Assembly (NCBI RefSeq): GCF_007993755.1
Contig: NZ_CP042467.1
Span: 1,402,001-1,466,000, forward strand
Reading direction: 5' to 3'
DNA: 64,000 nt
Source of the DNA: Microvenator marinus
GTDB lineage: Bacteria > Myxococcota_A > Bradymonadia > Bradymonadales > Bradymonadaceae
Part shown: one piece after another, positions 44,126 to 52,577 of the stretch
Layout of the letters: each line of letters starts with the position of its first letter
Numbering within the stretch: position 1 is the first letter of the stretch
Notes under the pieces: generated by a model
Told to the model about the DNA's origin: nothing
Databases searched by the model: none
The model's input: the letters and a program-made list of their open reading frames with translations, nothing else
Made by a program: the position numbers and the translations under genes

Positions 44126-45478
44126 CTACATGGTTGTACCACAGGCACCATCGTGCAACACGTCCACTCCGGCAGCGTGAGCTGCACATGCGTTCGAATG
44201 CGTTTGATTGTCGCACCCACAAACCGGATCGAAGACGGCCAGACATGCGTCTGGGCGCGGCTCACAGGTTCCCGGCTGGTCAGCCTGACCACACGTGCCC
44301 GTTGGCCCGCCATAATCGCACCACTCAGTCAACCCGCAGATCTCTCCGTTGCGCCCTCCGCAGCCTGACGTCGGCCCCTTCGAGCACGCCCCTTCACTAC
44401 GCACGCTCACCCCTGCTGCCGCTGCCATACACGCGTTTCCGTAGGTCTTAGCGTCGCATCCACACACTGGTGCGTACTCTTTGGAGCACCCTTCGGGAAT
44501 CTCCTGGCAGGTGCCGGTTTGATCGGCCTCTCCGCAAGCATCTTCAATGGCGATATTACAAAACTGCCCATCTTCGCATGTCACGCCGAGAAGCCCACCG
44601 CACGTCACCGGAGCTTCACAAACGCCATCAATGCAAAACTCACCTTCAGGGCATGCGTTGTCTTGGTCAGGGTCACACGTGGTCTGGCACTCGCCATCCA
44701 CGTAGTTAACCCCAGCCGCCTCGGCAAAGCACGAATTGGAGTATTCGTTTTCATCGCAACCACAGACAGGCATGAACACTTCGGGACAATCAAGTGGTCT
44801 GATGACGCACATGCCCTCGCCACTGATGCACACATTCTCCTGGTCGATCTGGCAGAAATAGTCGGAAGGGCAGGCATCGTTCGACTCGCAAGATTCCGGA
44901 AGCGCCTCGCACGCACCCTCAGCGGTACAATACGAGTTCGCGCCGCATTCCTCGTGCTCGGTGCAAGGCTCCGCACATTCACCGGTGGAAGCCACACTGA
45001 TGCTGCTGAGCGCCGCCTGACAAACGTTATCGTAGGTCGATCCGTCGCAACCGCAGACTGGAGCGAATTCATTGGGGCAATCTTGAGGAACCTCGGAACA
45101 AACACCTTGCCTTCCTTCGTCTCCACACACGCCATCTTGTGGCCAAGTGCAGTAGAATCCAGCGGGACACGGACTCGACTCGCTACACCTTACATCGATG
45201 TCTGAGATGCACTCGCCATCGTCGCAACGCTCGCCATTTCGACAATCGAGGTTGGACTGACACGTGCCATCTCCACAATCCTCATCGGGTTGAGGACAGA
45301 ACGTGTCACACACGCCGTCGCCATACCATTCCTCAAGCTCGCAGAGGTCCTCGCCGTCTGAATTTGTCCCTCCCTGGGATGCCGCATCTGTCTTTGAAAT
45401 CCCACCGCCCAAAGTTGGCGAATCGTCCGAACACGCCACTAAACCAAGTATCACCGCCAAAATCCAAAAAGTTCGCAT
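44126..45478 (-). CDS. Lipoprotein with four Kazal-type domains
   Basis: A protein of 450 residues. The signal peptide ends LVAC (Cys16). Four Kazal-like domains are marked by C-P/x...PVCGCD-x-x-x-Y-x-N-x-C: about 130-175, 215-255, 310-350 and 395-440. Each is preceded by a Cys-rich 'TAEGACEALPESC' or 'DQTGTCQEIPEGC' lead. Kazal domains inhibit serine proteases by a reactive loop; here a loop sits before the PVCGCD core. CQSNLDC and CTEHEEC motifs (C-x5-C) are shared with other lipoproteins in the window. The product may protect the cell against proteases, or bind them. It precedes the lipocalin gene by 20 bases. A GGAGG site is found upstream. Confidence 0.85.
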   Translation of the reverse strand: MRTFWILAVILGLVACSDDSPTLGGGISKTDAASQGGTNSDGEDLCELEEWYGDGVCDTFCPQPDEDCGDGTCQSNLDCRNGERCDDGECISDIDVRCSESSPCPAGFYCTWPQDGVCGDEGRQGVCSEVPQDCPNEFAPVCGCDGSTYDNVCQAALSSISVASTGECAEPCTEHEECGANSYCTAEGACEALPESCESNDACPSDYFCQIDQENVCISGEGMCVIRPLDCPEVFMPVCGCDENEYSNSCFAEAAGVNYVDGECQTTCDPDQDNACPEGEFCIDGVCEAPVTCGGLLGVTCEDGQFCNIAIEDACGEADQTGTCQEIPEGCSKEYAPVCGCDAKTYGNACMAAAAGVSVRSEGACSKGPTSGCGGRNGEICGLTEWCDYGGPTGTCGQADQPGTCEPRPDACLAVFDPVCGCDNQTHSNACAAHAAGVDVLHDGACGTTM

Positions 45479-45588
45479 TAAGAGGTCCTCCGCAGAGATT
45501 AATAACCAAAATGATATTGTTGCATCCTAGTAAGTAGGCTCGGGCAAGTCACGCATCTTTAGTGCTCCAACTCGTGTCCGCATGCTAG

Positions 45589-46656
45589 ATGAGTCAAATG
45601 GAACCGTTCACACTCTTTATCATCATCATGATCTCGTTGCTCGCCGGAGGCGGGATCGAGGGCGCGCGTCAAGGCAGGCGGCGCAAGAAGCATATCTTGA
45701 TGAAGGATGCGATCCGCACGCGAGGCTTGCGCTCAAGGAGTGCCGAGGCGAGTGTATTTGACGTGTTTTGGGACCTCGGGGCTAGCGAGTTTGCGATTGA
45801 GGTCATGGCCGCGCAACGGTTCTTGCCAGACGATCCTCAAAGCGTGGAGATTGCGCTCGACCAGATCCAGGATGCTATAGACACCCACGGCTCGTACGAA
45901 ACGTTCATCCGAGAAAATCTTGAGGCCATCGAGGAGATGTTTGAAGAGCATCGCCATGCCGGGCACCGCCGCGCGCTCCCTTTGCTCGAGCAGCGTCAGG
46001 GTAAGACTCTCGAACTCCCAGCGATCGGCTACGAAGCAGGCACCAAAGCTATTTCGACACAGGAAAGACGTCTGGACATGCCGCTCCTAGACCAAGGCAT
46101 GAACGTGGAGATTGACATTGACGCAATGCTTCGGGTGGACCCCATCGCCATGGTAAAGAGTGTACTTTTTGGTGACGCGAGAGAGCTCGAGAAGTGGTGG
46201 CAAAGGCGCTCACTCCGCGGACTTCGCGACGAGCTCGACAGCCACCTTCGCGACCTCTATGCCGCCTACAAAGGTATGCTCATGCGAGACCCTGCTTCTC
46301 TCCGCCACCTCTACGACGTCGCTGACCGGTGGAACTTCGAGGCCCAACGCATTGAAGACCTAAGAAACAGAAAAATCTTTCGGCTTCGCCCTTTCAGAAG
46401 TTGCGCGGAGGCCCTTTTGTCTGAAGGTACAGCCGTGGCTCGACAACTCTCGTATCGCGCACGTTCTAACGTCGAACAAACCATCGAAATGATTCACCAC
46501 CACGCCATGACTGGAAATACTTCGATGGCCGGCTACTTAATTTTCCTCAACCGCCACGCCTTCTTCGCAGGCAGGCTGGAGCACGTTCGCGATCTCATAC
46601 AACGCATCGAGAACACCACTTACCGGCTCCAGAATCAGATGCGCCAGGACCTTTGA
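45589..46656 (+). CDS. Membrane-anchored helical protein of unknown family
   Basis: A protein of 355 residues. One hydrophobic helix (about 7-23, FTLFIIIMISLLAGGGI) is followed by a basic stretch (RQGRRRKK), giving a likely inside-C orientation. The remainder is predicted helical, rich in Glu and Arg, with no Cys-rich modules and no signal of secretion. Segments such as 'SLRGLRDELDSHLRDLYAAYKGML' and 'QLSYRARSNVEQTIEMIHHHAM' look like coiled or bundled helices. It is divergent from the Kazal gene and converges with the channel gene (1 base between the stops). I do not recognise it. Confidence 0.6.
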   Translation: MSQMEPFTLFIIIMISLLAGGGIEGARQGRRRKKHILMKDAIRTRGLRSRSAEASVFDVFWDLGASEFAIEVMAAQRFLPDDPQSVEIALDQIQDAIDTHGSYETFIRENLEAIEEMFEEHRHAGHRRALPLLEQRQGKTLELPAIGYEAGTKAISTQERRLDMPLLDQGMNVEIDIDAMLRVDPIAMVKSVLFGDARELEKWWQRRSLRGLRDELDSHLRDLYAAYKGMLMRDPASLRHLYDVADRWNFEAQRIEDLRNRKIFRLRPFRSCAEALLSEGTAVARQLSYRARSNVEQTIEMIHHHAMTGNTSMAGYLIFLNRHAFFAGRLEHVRDLIQRIENTTYRLQNQMRQDL

Positions 46657-46657
46657 C

Positions 46658-47821
46658 TCACAACCAATCGCCGATCAAGGGCTCGAGCTCACGCCGCTCC
46701 TTGAGCCCAAGCAGGCTCAACTCAATGTCTCGACGCAACGTATCATCTAGCTGGAACGCAAAACCATAGCCTTGAGAGTCCCATATCCCTTCTGCCAAAA
46801 GCAGCTCACCATCTGAAATGGCCTGGAGATGATGGGCGAGTATGGGACGGTCGTGTGCTACGGCGGAGACCTCGCGACGGTTCGCGGCGTCCAGGGCTTC
46901 TTTCACCGAATCGTAGAGCACCAACTCGCCGCCATAGCGTTGTACAAACCTAGCATTCTCGGTTCCCTTCACGGCACCGACTTTTCGCCCCTGAAAATCA
47001 TTGGGAGTTTCCACCGCAGCTGTCGATATCTGCGACATCGTCAAGACAGTCGCGATACCAGCCGTGAGCGACGACGCGGTAAACATGGCGATAATCATCC
47101 ATACACTCGCCACAACTCGTCCGCCTTTCGTCATCGGCGCAATATCCCCGTAGCCCACGGTGGTCATGGTAACGATGGCCAGCCACATTCCATTGGCCAC
47201 ACCGGGGACAAATCCATCGTCGAAATGGTCGTTGCGGCGTCTTTCAAAAAGCCAAAGCATGGTTCCGACCATAAAGAGTACGGAGAGGAGAACGCTGACG
47301 GCAATCCAAAAGCCCTTACTAAAGAGCTGCCCCAATGCACCCCAAACACCCATAGTTGGGGTGGTGACAATGCCAATACCCGACTGCATATAAGGCTGAG
47401 TGAATTCCACACGCTCGGCACGCCCTCGTGTAATCGAAATTGGGCCCACAGCCACCCGAACATCGCCAGACTCCAGCCCCATGATGAGTTCATCCACGCT
47501 TGGATACACCACGATCTCCGTGCCAATCTCGAGCCGCGACGCCATCAAACGCCAAAGCTCCACGCTTAGGCCGGTGGTCTCGTTTGCAACGCCTTCGGTC
47601 TTCACCACAAAGGGCACAGAACCCGCTACCCCTACCCTCACCGACTTCGGTAGCTTCGGAACTTCCTCTGGGGTTTCTTCCACACGCGACGCGACTTCAG
47701 CAGCACTCAACGCCTCTTGAACGCCATCATTTGCGTTTGGTTCTGCATACGCATGCGTGGCCCAGATCACGGTTGAAAACACAATTATGAGTAGTTTTGG
47801 AATCATCCTAATATCCGACAT
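46658..47821 (-). CDS. GluR0-like ligand-gated K+ channel (bacterial ionotropic glutamate-receptor homologue)
   Basis: A protein of 387 residues. The ATG at 47821 overlaps the upstream gene by 14 nt; an ATG at 47806 fits the signal peptide (MIPKLLIIVF...ATHAYA) as well. The first binding lobe (about 60-150) carries the solute-binding signature 'SITRGRAERVEFTQPYM' with the ligand-binding Arg. Helix M1 (about 172-192), a pore loop with the K+-selective filter TVGYGD (about 220) and helix M2 (about 234-262) follow. The second lobe (about 275-370) has 'SAVAHDRPIL', where the Asp should bind the amino group. This is the layout of Synechocystis GluR0. The ligand is probably an amino acid. Confidence 0.85.
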   Translation of the reverse strand: MSDIRMIPKLLIIVFSTVIWATHAYAEPNANDGVQEALSAAEVASRVEETPEEVPKLPKSVRVGVAGSVPFVVKTEGVANETTGLSVELWRLMASRLEIGTEIVVYPSVDELIMGLESGDVRVAVGPISITRGRAERVEFTQPYMQSGIGIVTTPTMGVWGALGQLFSKGFWIAVSVLLSVLFMVGTMLWLFERRRNDHFDDGFVPGVANGMWLAIVTMTTVGYGDIAPMTKGGRVVASVWMIIAMFTASSLTAGIATVLTMSQISTAAVETPNDFQGRKVGAVKGTENARFVQRYGGELVLYDSVKEALDAANRREVSAVAHDRPILAHHLQAISDGELLLAEGIWDSQGYGFAFQLDDTLRRDIELSLLGLKERRELEPLIGDWL

Positions 47822-49982
47822 CTTCAGGTATTTCGATATCTCGACTCAGTGGAAACAAATTGTCCAAGACATTCGCTCTAACCTCTGGGTCAGTCTCGTA
47901 AAGATAGAGGTAGCGCAACATGTGCTCTGCGACCTTTCGCCCATACGCGCGCCCCTCGTTGTACTCGAACTCCTCGATTAGCCACGCAAACTCCACGTCC
48001 GGGTTCTTTCTGAACCACTTCGCGATAGGCCCTGGTCCGGTGTTGTACGAGGACGCAGCCGGAACCCAGAGTCCTGAATAGGTGTCGAGGAGCTTTCGCA
48101 TATAGTGGCCACTAAATCTGAACCCCACTTCGGGTCGGAAGAACGTGGCGATATTGAACACTGTACCGAGGTCTCGCGCCACTTTCCGCGCTGTTTGCGG
48201 GATCATTTGTAGGGCGCCCACGGCATCTGTACCCGACACGGCACCGGGCTTGTAGCGACTCTCCTGGCGCATGATCGACCAGATGAATCCAGGCCAAAGC
48301 CCGAATTCTTCGGCCACACCTTCTACGATTTGCCGATAGGCCCGCGGATAGGACATGGCGGCACGCAACGTGCCAGACTCCATCATACCCGGATACCCTG
48401 TGATCGAGTTCCATGCGGTTGAGTACATCTCATTGTAATCGCCCACGAGAAGCCCCAATGCGTGAATCCACGCATCGCGATCGCCCGCGGGGACCCGCGC
48501 CAAAATTCGAGCCTCCAAAGGACCAAACTCGTCGCGCGCCTTATGACGCTCGTTCAGCGCCGAAAGCGTCTTGATGCGCTCCCACTGGCGCTGATCGGCC
48601 GCACTTAAGCCAGGGATATTCGCCGAATGTACGTCCACTCGAGGAGAATCATCCGTATTGCCTCCACCTTCCGGCCACCATACCTTGGATGCCCTTGGGT
48701 CCTTGCCCTCTATCTTGGCCCGAAGCTGCTCGCCCAACATCCCGTAATAAGTCAGAGGCCACCGTTTTCTGAGACGGTCGAGCCGGTCGATCGCCTTGTC
48801 CTTTTGACCGAGCTCATTGTGCGCATAGGCTTGCCAATAGTAGGCCTTTCCTTCAACCAGCGGGTTTCCAAACGGCACCAAGCCATCCCAGGCATCGATG
48901 GCTTTCTCCCATTGATTCATCCTCATGAATGCCCACGCCCGAAACCCGTAGATATAGGAAGAACGGCTGGAGCGGCGCCCATACTTGGCAATGTATCGAT
49001 CGAACCCTTCAATGGCTTTTTCGTTCTCGCGATGGTCGTAATGAAGCCAACCATCGTAATAATCCACGAGCACCATCTCTTTGCCGCGTGGATAGCGCTC
49101 GGCATATTCCGCATAAACCTTGCGTGCGTCGTCGTAGCGCTCCTGAACCATATAGGCCCGGGCTAAAAGAAATAGAGAGTCCTCGGCGTATTTGCCGCCC
49201 GGTCTTGAGAGTTCCTTGAAGATTTCCTCGGCCTCTTTGGGCTGATCGCGAAGTTTTCGCAAGCCAATCAGCCCCAGGTTCCACAGAGCCTCTTCACGGT
49301 GCTTTGTGTCGCGAAACCTCTCGAACTCTTCGCGCGCCGCCTGGTAGTCCCAAGCATTTTCCAGATTGCGCGCCCGTCTAAGGCGTTGCGCCTCGCTCAG
49401 CTCATCGGGGGTTGCGCTCAAGCCCTCCCTCTTGGTTGCTATCTCAGCTGGCAGCGTCACCAACATATTCAGAGCAATGCGTTTTGCGCGTTTTTTATCA
49501 TCCTCAGAAAGCGCGAGGTCATGGTCCAAGCGCTCCAATCTGGCCCAGAGAAACCGACGCTCACTGTAGCGCCCCCGAACCCTAGACTTTCGCTTCTTCA
49601 AGGTGCTCACCAGTGCTTTCGCGGCGTCCATCCGGCCTAGAGCCACGAGCAACTCGGCTCGCTCTAACTCACGAATGAAAAGGTCACTTGGATTCTGAAT
49701 CTCCTTCTCAAGAGCTTCTAAAGCACGCAACGCTTCGTCGAGGTGCCCTGCACGCAGTGCCGAATCATACTGAAGCTCAAGACGGGCATCTTCCGCGTGC
49801 GTAATCTTAGGCAATGCAGAAGCCAGTTCCCAAGACCTGGCCGGGTCCTCCTCCACAAGGCGCCGAGCCTCTTTGAAATTCTCGACGACGTTTTCCGGTG
49901 GGAGAGCTTGAAGGCCTGAGACGACCAACGAGATCACCAAAAAAGTGACAATGGCGCTCCAGCGCCGAATTTGTTCAACCAT
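47808..49982 (-). CDS. Soluble lytic transglycosylase (Slt-like) with TPR-like N-terminus
   Basis: A protein of 724 residues. A signal or anchor (about 8-30) is followed by alpha-helical TPR-like repeats (about 200-440) as in Slt70. The C-terminal transglycosylase domain (about 560-700) has 'IWSIMRQESRYKPGAVSGTDAVGALQMIPQTA', with the catalytic Glu in RQESRY, the VGALQMIP motif and 'SSYNTGPG' near the end. It cleaves the glycan strands of peptidoglycan to anhydro-muropeptides. The stop lies inside the channel gene, with 14 nt of overlap. The paired translation suggests joint control of wall turnover and ion signalling. The upstream region has three half-site repeats. Confidence 0.88.
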   Translation of the reverse strand: MVEQIRRWSAIVTFLVISLVVSGLQALPPENVVENFKEARRLVEEDPARSWELASALPKITHAEDARLELQYDSALRAGHLDEALRALEALEKEIQNPSDLFIRELERAELLVALGRMDAAKALVSTLKKRKSRVRGRYSERRFLWARLERLDHDLALSEDDKKRAKRIALNMLVTLPAEIATKREGLSATPDELSEAQRLRRARNLENAWDYQAAREEFERFRDTKHREEALWNLGLIGLRKLRDQPKEAEEIFKELSRPGGKYAEDSLFLLARAYMVQERYDDARKVYAEYAERYPRGKEMVLVDYYDGWLHYDHRENEKAIEGFDRYIAKYGRRSSRSSYIYGFRAWAFMRMNQWEKAIDAWDGLVPFGNPLVEGKAYYWQAYAHNELGQKDKAIDRLDRLRKRWPLTYYGMLGEQLRAKIEGKDPRASKVWWPEGGGNTDDSPRVDVHSANIPGLSAADQRQWERIKTLSALNERHKARDEFGPLEARILARVPAGDRDAWIHALGLLVGDYNEMYSTAWNSITGYPGMMESGTLRAAMSYPRAYRQIVEGVAEEFGLWPGFIWSIMRQESRYKPGAVSGTDAVGALQMIPQTARKVARDLGTVFNIATFFRPEVGFRFSGHYMRKLLDTYSGLWVPAASSYNTGPGPIAKWFRKNPDVEFAWLIEEFEYNEGRAYGRKVAEHMLRYLYLYETDPEVRANVLDNLFPLSRDIEIPEDVGY

Positions 49983-50016
49983 GAACTGCCTTTATCTAAG
50001 ATTTCCGCCACACTCT

Positions 50017-50058
50017 ATGACAAGTAGGTCCATCTTGTCATGGCCCCCAGCTTGTCAA
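50017..50058. promoter_or_regulatory. Three CTTGTCA half-sites with exact 17-bp spacing
   Basis: ATGACAAG (50017), CTTGTCAT (50034) and CTTGTCAA (50051) are three 8-bp elements whose starts are 17 bases apart. The first two form a perfect inverted repeat with a 9-base spacer; the last two form a direct repeat. They lie between the divergent transglycosylase and CDP-alcohol transferase genes. The third overlaps a -35 hexamer. The pattern suits cooperative binding of a dimeric regulator. Confidence 0.5.
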
Positions 50059-50080
50059 TCGTGTCTTGAACCGTTAATTT
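50052..50080 (+). promoter_or_regulatory. Candidate sigma-70 promoter of the CDP-alcohol phosphatidyltransferase gene
   Basis: TTGTCA (5 of 6 to TTGACA) and TAATTT (3 of 6 to TATAAT) are 17 bases apart. The start codon lies 28 bases after the -10. The -35 overlaps the third half-site of the upstream repeat cluster. Confidence 0.4.
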
Positions 50081-50107
50081 CCGCCCAACTTAGACCTCGA
50101 GTCCCGA

Positions 50108-50866
50108 ATGTTGTCTGAAATCAAGACGGTTTACCTCAATTCGCGCAAAGCCCGCGATATCGCATGGAATATCTGGGTTGCGCGACCGCTTGCTGCGGTG
50201 TTGGTGACCATTCTCAGGCGCACGCCATTGACACCCAACCAGGTGACAATCCTTGGGATGTTTGTCTTCTTCGGCATCATTCCTGTTGGCCTCCTCCTTG
50301 AAGGAACCCTGGGCTTCCTCGCCCTGGCACTGGTCGTACAACTCGCCTACCTCTTTGATTGTGCTGACGGCCAACTCGCGAGACTCAAGAAGATGACGTC
50401 GGACGCTGGTGCCTACTTCGACTTCTTCATCGACGAGATCAAGGCATTGCTTCTGGTTGCGGTGATTGCGGTTCGACTTTGGATGCAATCCTCGGACACC
50501 AACTGGCTATTCGTTGGCTTGCTGGGCACCATTATGGTCAGCGTCGCGACGTCCTTGACCGCGTTTGTGCGCCGTCCCGAGTATTCGGGAGTAGAGGTCA
50601 AACCAGGTGCATCGGCGGCTCAACCAGCGGCGCCCAAAGGACTGATTCCAAAAGTCTTGTGGATTGTGCAACGAGTTGCTTCTTATATCGTGCACTATCC
50701 CTCATGGATCATATGGGTGGCGCTCGTAGGGTTCATCCCTGGGCTCGATGCAGGGATTCTCTTTCTCGCCCTCTTCCTTGGCGTTTACGCGCTCTACATC
50801 GCAAGGACTGGCCTCGGTGTCCTGCTCAAACTCGGCTCCCCATCATTCTACAGGTCCAAGGACTAG
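50108..50866 (+). CDS. CDP-alcohol phosphatidyltransferase family protein
   Basis: A protein of 252 residues with five or six membrane helices. The signature D-x2-D-G-x2-A-R-x8-G-x3-D-x3-D is complete: DCADGQLAR then G...D...D (about 88-113). This family transfers a phosphoalcohol from CDP-diacylglycerol (or a CDP-alcohol) to a lipid or headgroup acceptor, producing phospholipid. The N-terminus has 'LTPNQVTILGMF', which matches the P-N-x-I/V-T start of the family. The acceptor alcohol is not readable. Its stop codon shares a CTAG with that of the opposite PLD gene. Confidence 0.88.
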   Translation: MLSEIKTVYLNSRKARDIAWNIWVARPLAAVLVTILRRTPLTPNQVTILGMFVFFGIIPVGLLLEGTLGFLALALVVQLAYLFDCADGQLARLKKMTSDAGAYFDFFIDEIKALLLVAVIAVRLWMQSSDTNWLFVGLLGTIMVSVATSLTAFVRRPEYSGVEVKPGASAAQPAAPKGLIPKVLWIVQRVASYIVHYPSWIIWVALVGFIPGLDAGILFLALFLGVYALYIARTGLGVLLKLGSPSFYRSKD

Positions 50867-52461
50867 AGCAACGGCTCGATCAAACGATGCGCCTTTGCTT
50901 TCAGCATTTCCGAGAGAGGAATATCACTGCTTGCTAGCGTCGAATTGGCCAAATCAACCTGGTACGATTCCAACAACTCAGCAATGACGGCGTCTTCGCG
51001 CACGATCAACAACGACTCGCTGTTATCCACCGCACTTCGGGGGTCGATATTAAATGAGCCGATCACACCCACTTTGCCGTCCACCACCATCGTCTTCGCG
51101 TGCATCAATTCTACGCCCTGATATTCGTAGATTTCTACACCGGCTTCGAGGAGCTCGCGATAGTAGTTGAGCGACGCGTAGTACATCCAGATTCCGTCGG
51201 TGCTTGTCTTCGAGTTCGTGATGACTTTGACATCTACACCACGCTCTTCAGCCGCCTTCAGATGCTTGCGAAGCCGTCTAGGTGGCACAAAATACGCGTT
51301 CGAAATGGTGATGGATTCTTGCGCCGCACGAATCAGGGCCAAGGTGGCGAAGTAGCCAAGAGGCGTCTCTTGAACCATCGGGTCACTGTAGATCGCTCTA
51401 GACTTCAAGCTCCCCTCAGCTTCCGCCGGCACGTAGAACCGCATGTCCTCAAGCAGCGACTCACCCTCAAATGATGGGCAATGAAAACCGTACTTGTCGC
51501 GTCCAGAACAACCGACGCGATACTCGAGTTCAGAGTTCTTATCCCAGATACCGAGGAACATACGCTGAATTTTCTCGACAGCAGGACCTTCCACCAGCAC
51601 ATCAATATCGCGCCAGCGTTCGTCCACAAGGTACTCAACGCCCACATTTCGCCCACCGATAATGGCCGATTTCCCATCTACGACTAGTAACTTCTCATGA
51701 AGCCTGTCGTTCCCCGTGATCGGAAGTAGAGTCCGCAGTAATGCCCACTCTGTCAGGGGATTAAAGGCGAGCACTTGAACGCCGTTTGCTGCCATTTCTT
51801 CGATCAATGGGTAGGTTGCGAAGTATTGAGTGGTCGCGTCAACCAATACGCGAACTTCGACACCTCGTTGGGCCGCAGCGATGAAGTCCTGCGCCATCTC
51901 CCAGCCGACCTCATCGTCTTGGATGATAAAGGCTGAAAAATGGACCGAGTTCTGGGCCTCTTGCACGAGTTGCCTTCGCAACTCTCGCGTCATCCCGTTG
52001 GAATCCAAGAGTTCGGTAGTCCCACCTTCAACTTCTTCAGTCTCGGTATAAAGCCCGATCACACCGCTGAATTCGTCCGAGTTCACGCCCTCGAAACAAC
52101 GGCCCTCTGCGCAAAAACCCACCGAACACTCAGCGTTGCTTTCGCATCTTGGCCCACCGAAAATCGGCTCGTCTGGCGTACAACCCGTGCCGAACCAATC
52201 ACAGAACGCGCCATCCGCCTTGCCAGTAGCCTCGAATTCATCCGAAAACTCTTCGCAAGGCACCTCGAGAATATTCTGCGCTGCAGCTTCCGACGCTTCA
52301 TCGCAAATTGGAGGTGTGACGTAGTTCCCGGTGCACTCGGCGCGATGCTGGGCCGCAGCCTCACAAAGGTCGACGGATTCCTCTGGCGTCTGCTCTGTGG
52401 AATCATCCACGCCACATGCACTTAAGAATCCAAACAAGACAAATGCTATCCAACCCTTCAT
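50863..52461 (-). CDS. Phospholipase D-family lipoprotein (cardiolipin synthase-like)
   Basis: A protein of 532 residues. The signal peptide ends LSAC (Cys16). A Cys-rich N-region (about 25-135) includes CESNAEC-SVGFC-AEGRC with the C-x5-C-x4-C-x4-C spacing. The catalytic domain has two H-x-K-x4-D motifs: 'LHEKLLVVDG' (about 255) and 'MHAKTMVVDG' (about 455), followed by GGRN and GSFN. The layout is that of cardiolipin synthase ClsA or extracytoplasmic PLD lipases. As a lipoprotein it acts outside the inner membrane. A GGAGG site precedes the ATG. Neighbouring CDP-alcohol transferase suggests lipid remodelling. Confidence 0.85.
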   Translation of the reverse strand: MKGWIAFVLFGFLSACGVDDSTEQTPEESVDLCEAAAQHRAECTGNYVTPPICDEASEAAAQNILEVPCEEFSDEFEATGKADGAFCDWFGTGCTPDEPIFGGPRCESNAECSVGFCAEGRCFEGVNSDEFSGVIGLYTETEEVEGGTTELLDSNGMTRELRRQLVQEAQNSVHFSAFIIQDDEVGWEMAQDFIAAAQRGVEVRVLVDATTQYFATYPLIEEMAANGVQVLAFNPLTEWALLRTLLPITGNDRLHEKLLVVDGKSAIIGGRNVGVEYLVDERWRDIDVLVEGPAVEKIQRMFLGIWDKNSELEYRVGCSGRDKYGFHCPSFEGESLLEDMRFYVPAEAEGSLKSRAIYSDPMVQETPLGYFATLALIRAAQESITISNAYFVPPRRLRKHLKAAEERGVDVKVITNSKTSTDGIWMYYASLNYYRELLEAGVEIYEYQGVELMHAKTMVVDGKVGVIGSFNIDPRSAVDNSESLLIVREDAVIAELLESYQVDLANSTLASSDIPLSEMLKAKAHRLIEPLL

Positions 52462-52577
52462 GAAACCTCCGTCGGGGGACCACTCCCTACTCGGACGACT
52501 GCATTATTGCAAGGTTTTTCAAGCAAAGACAGGAATTTCAACGCACTTCAGATTCCCTTAAGAACTTTATTGTCTAA

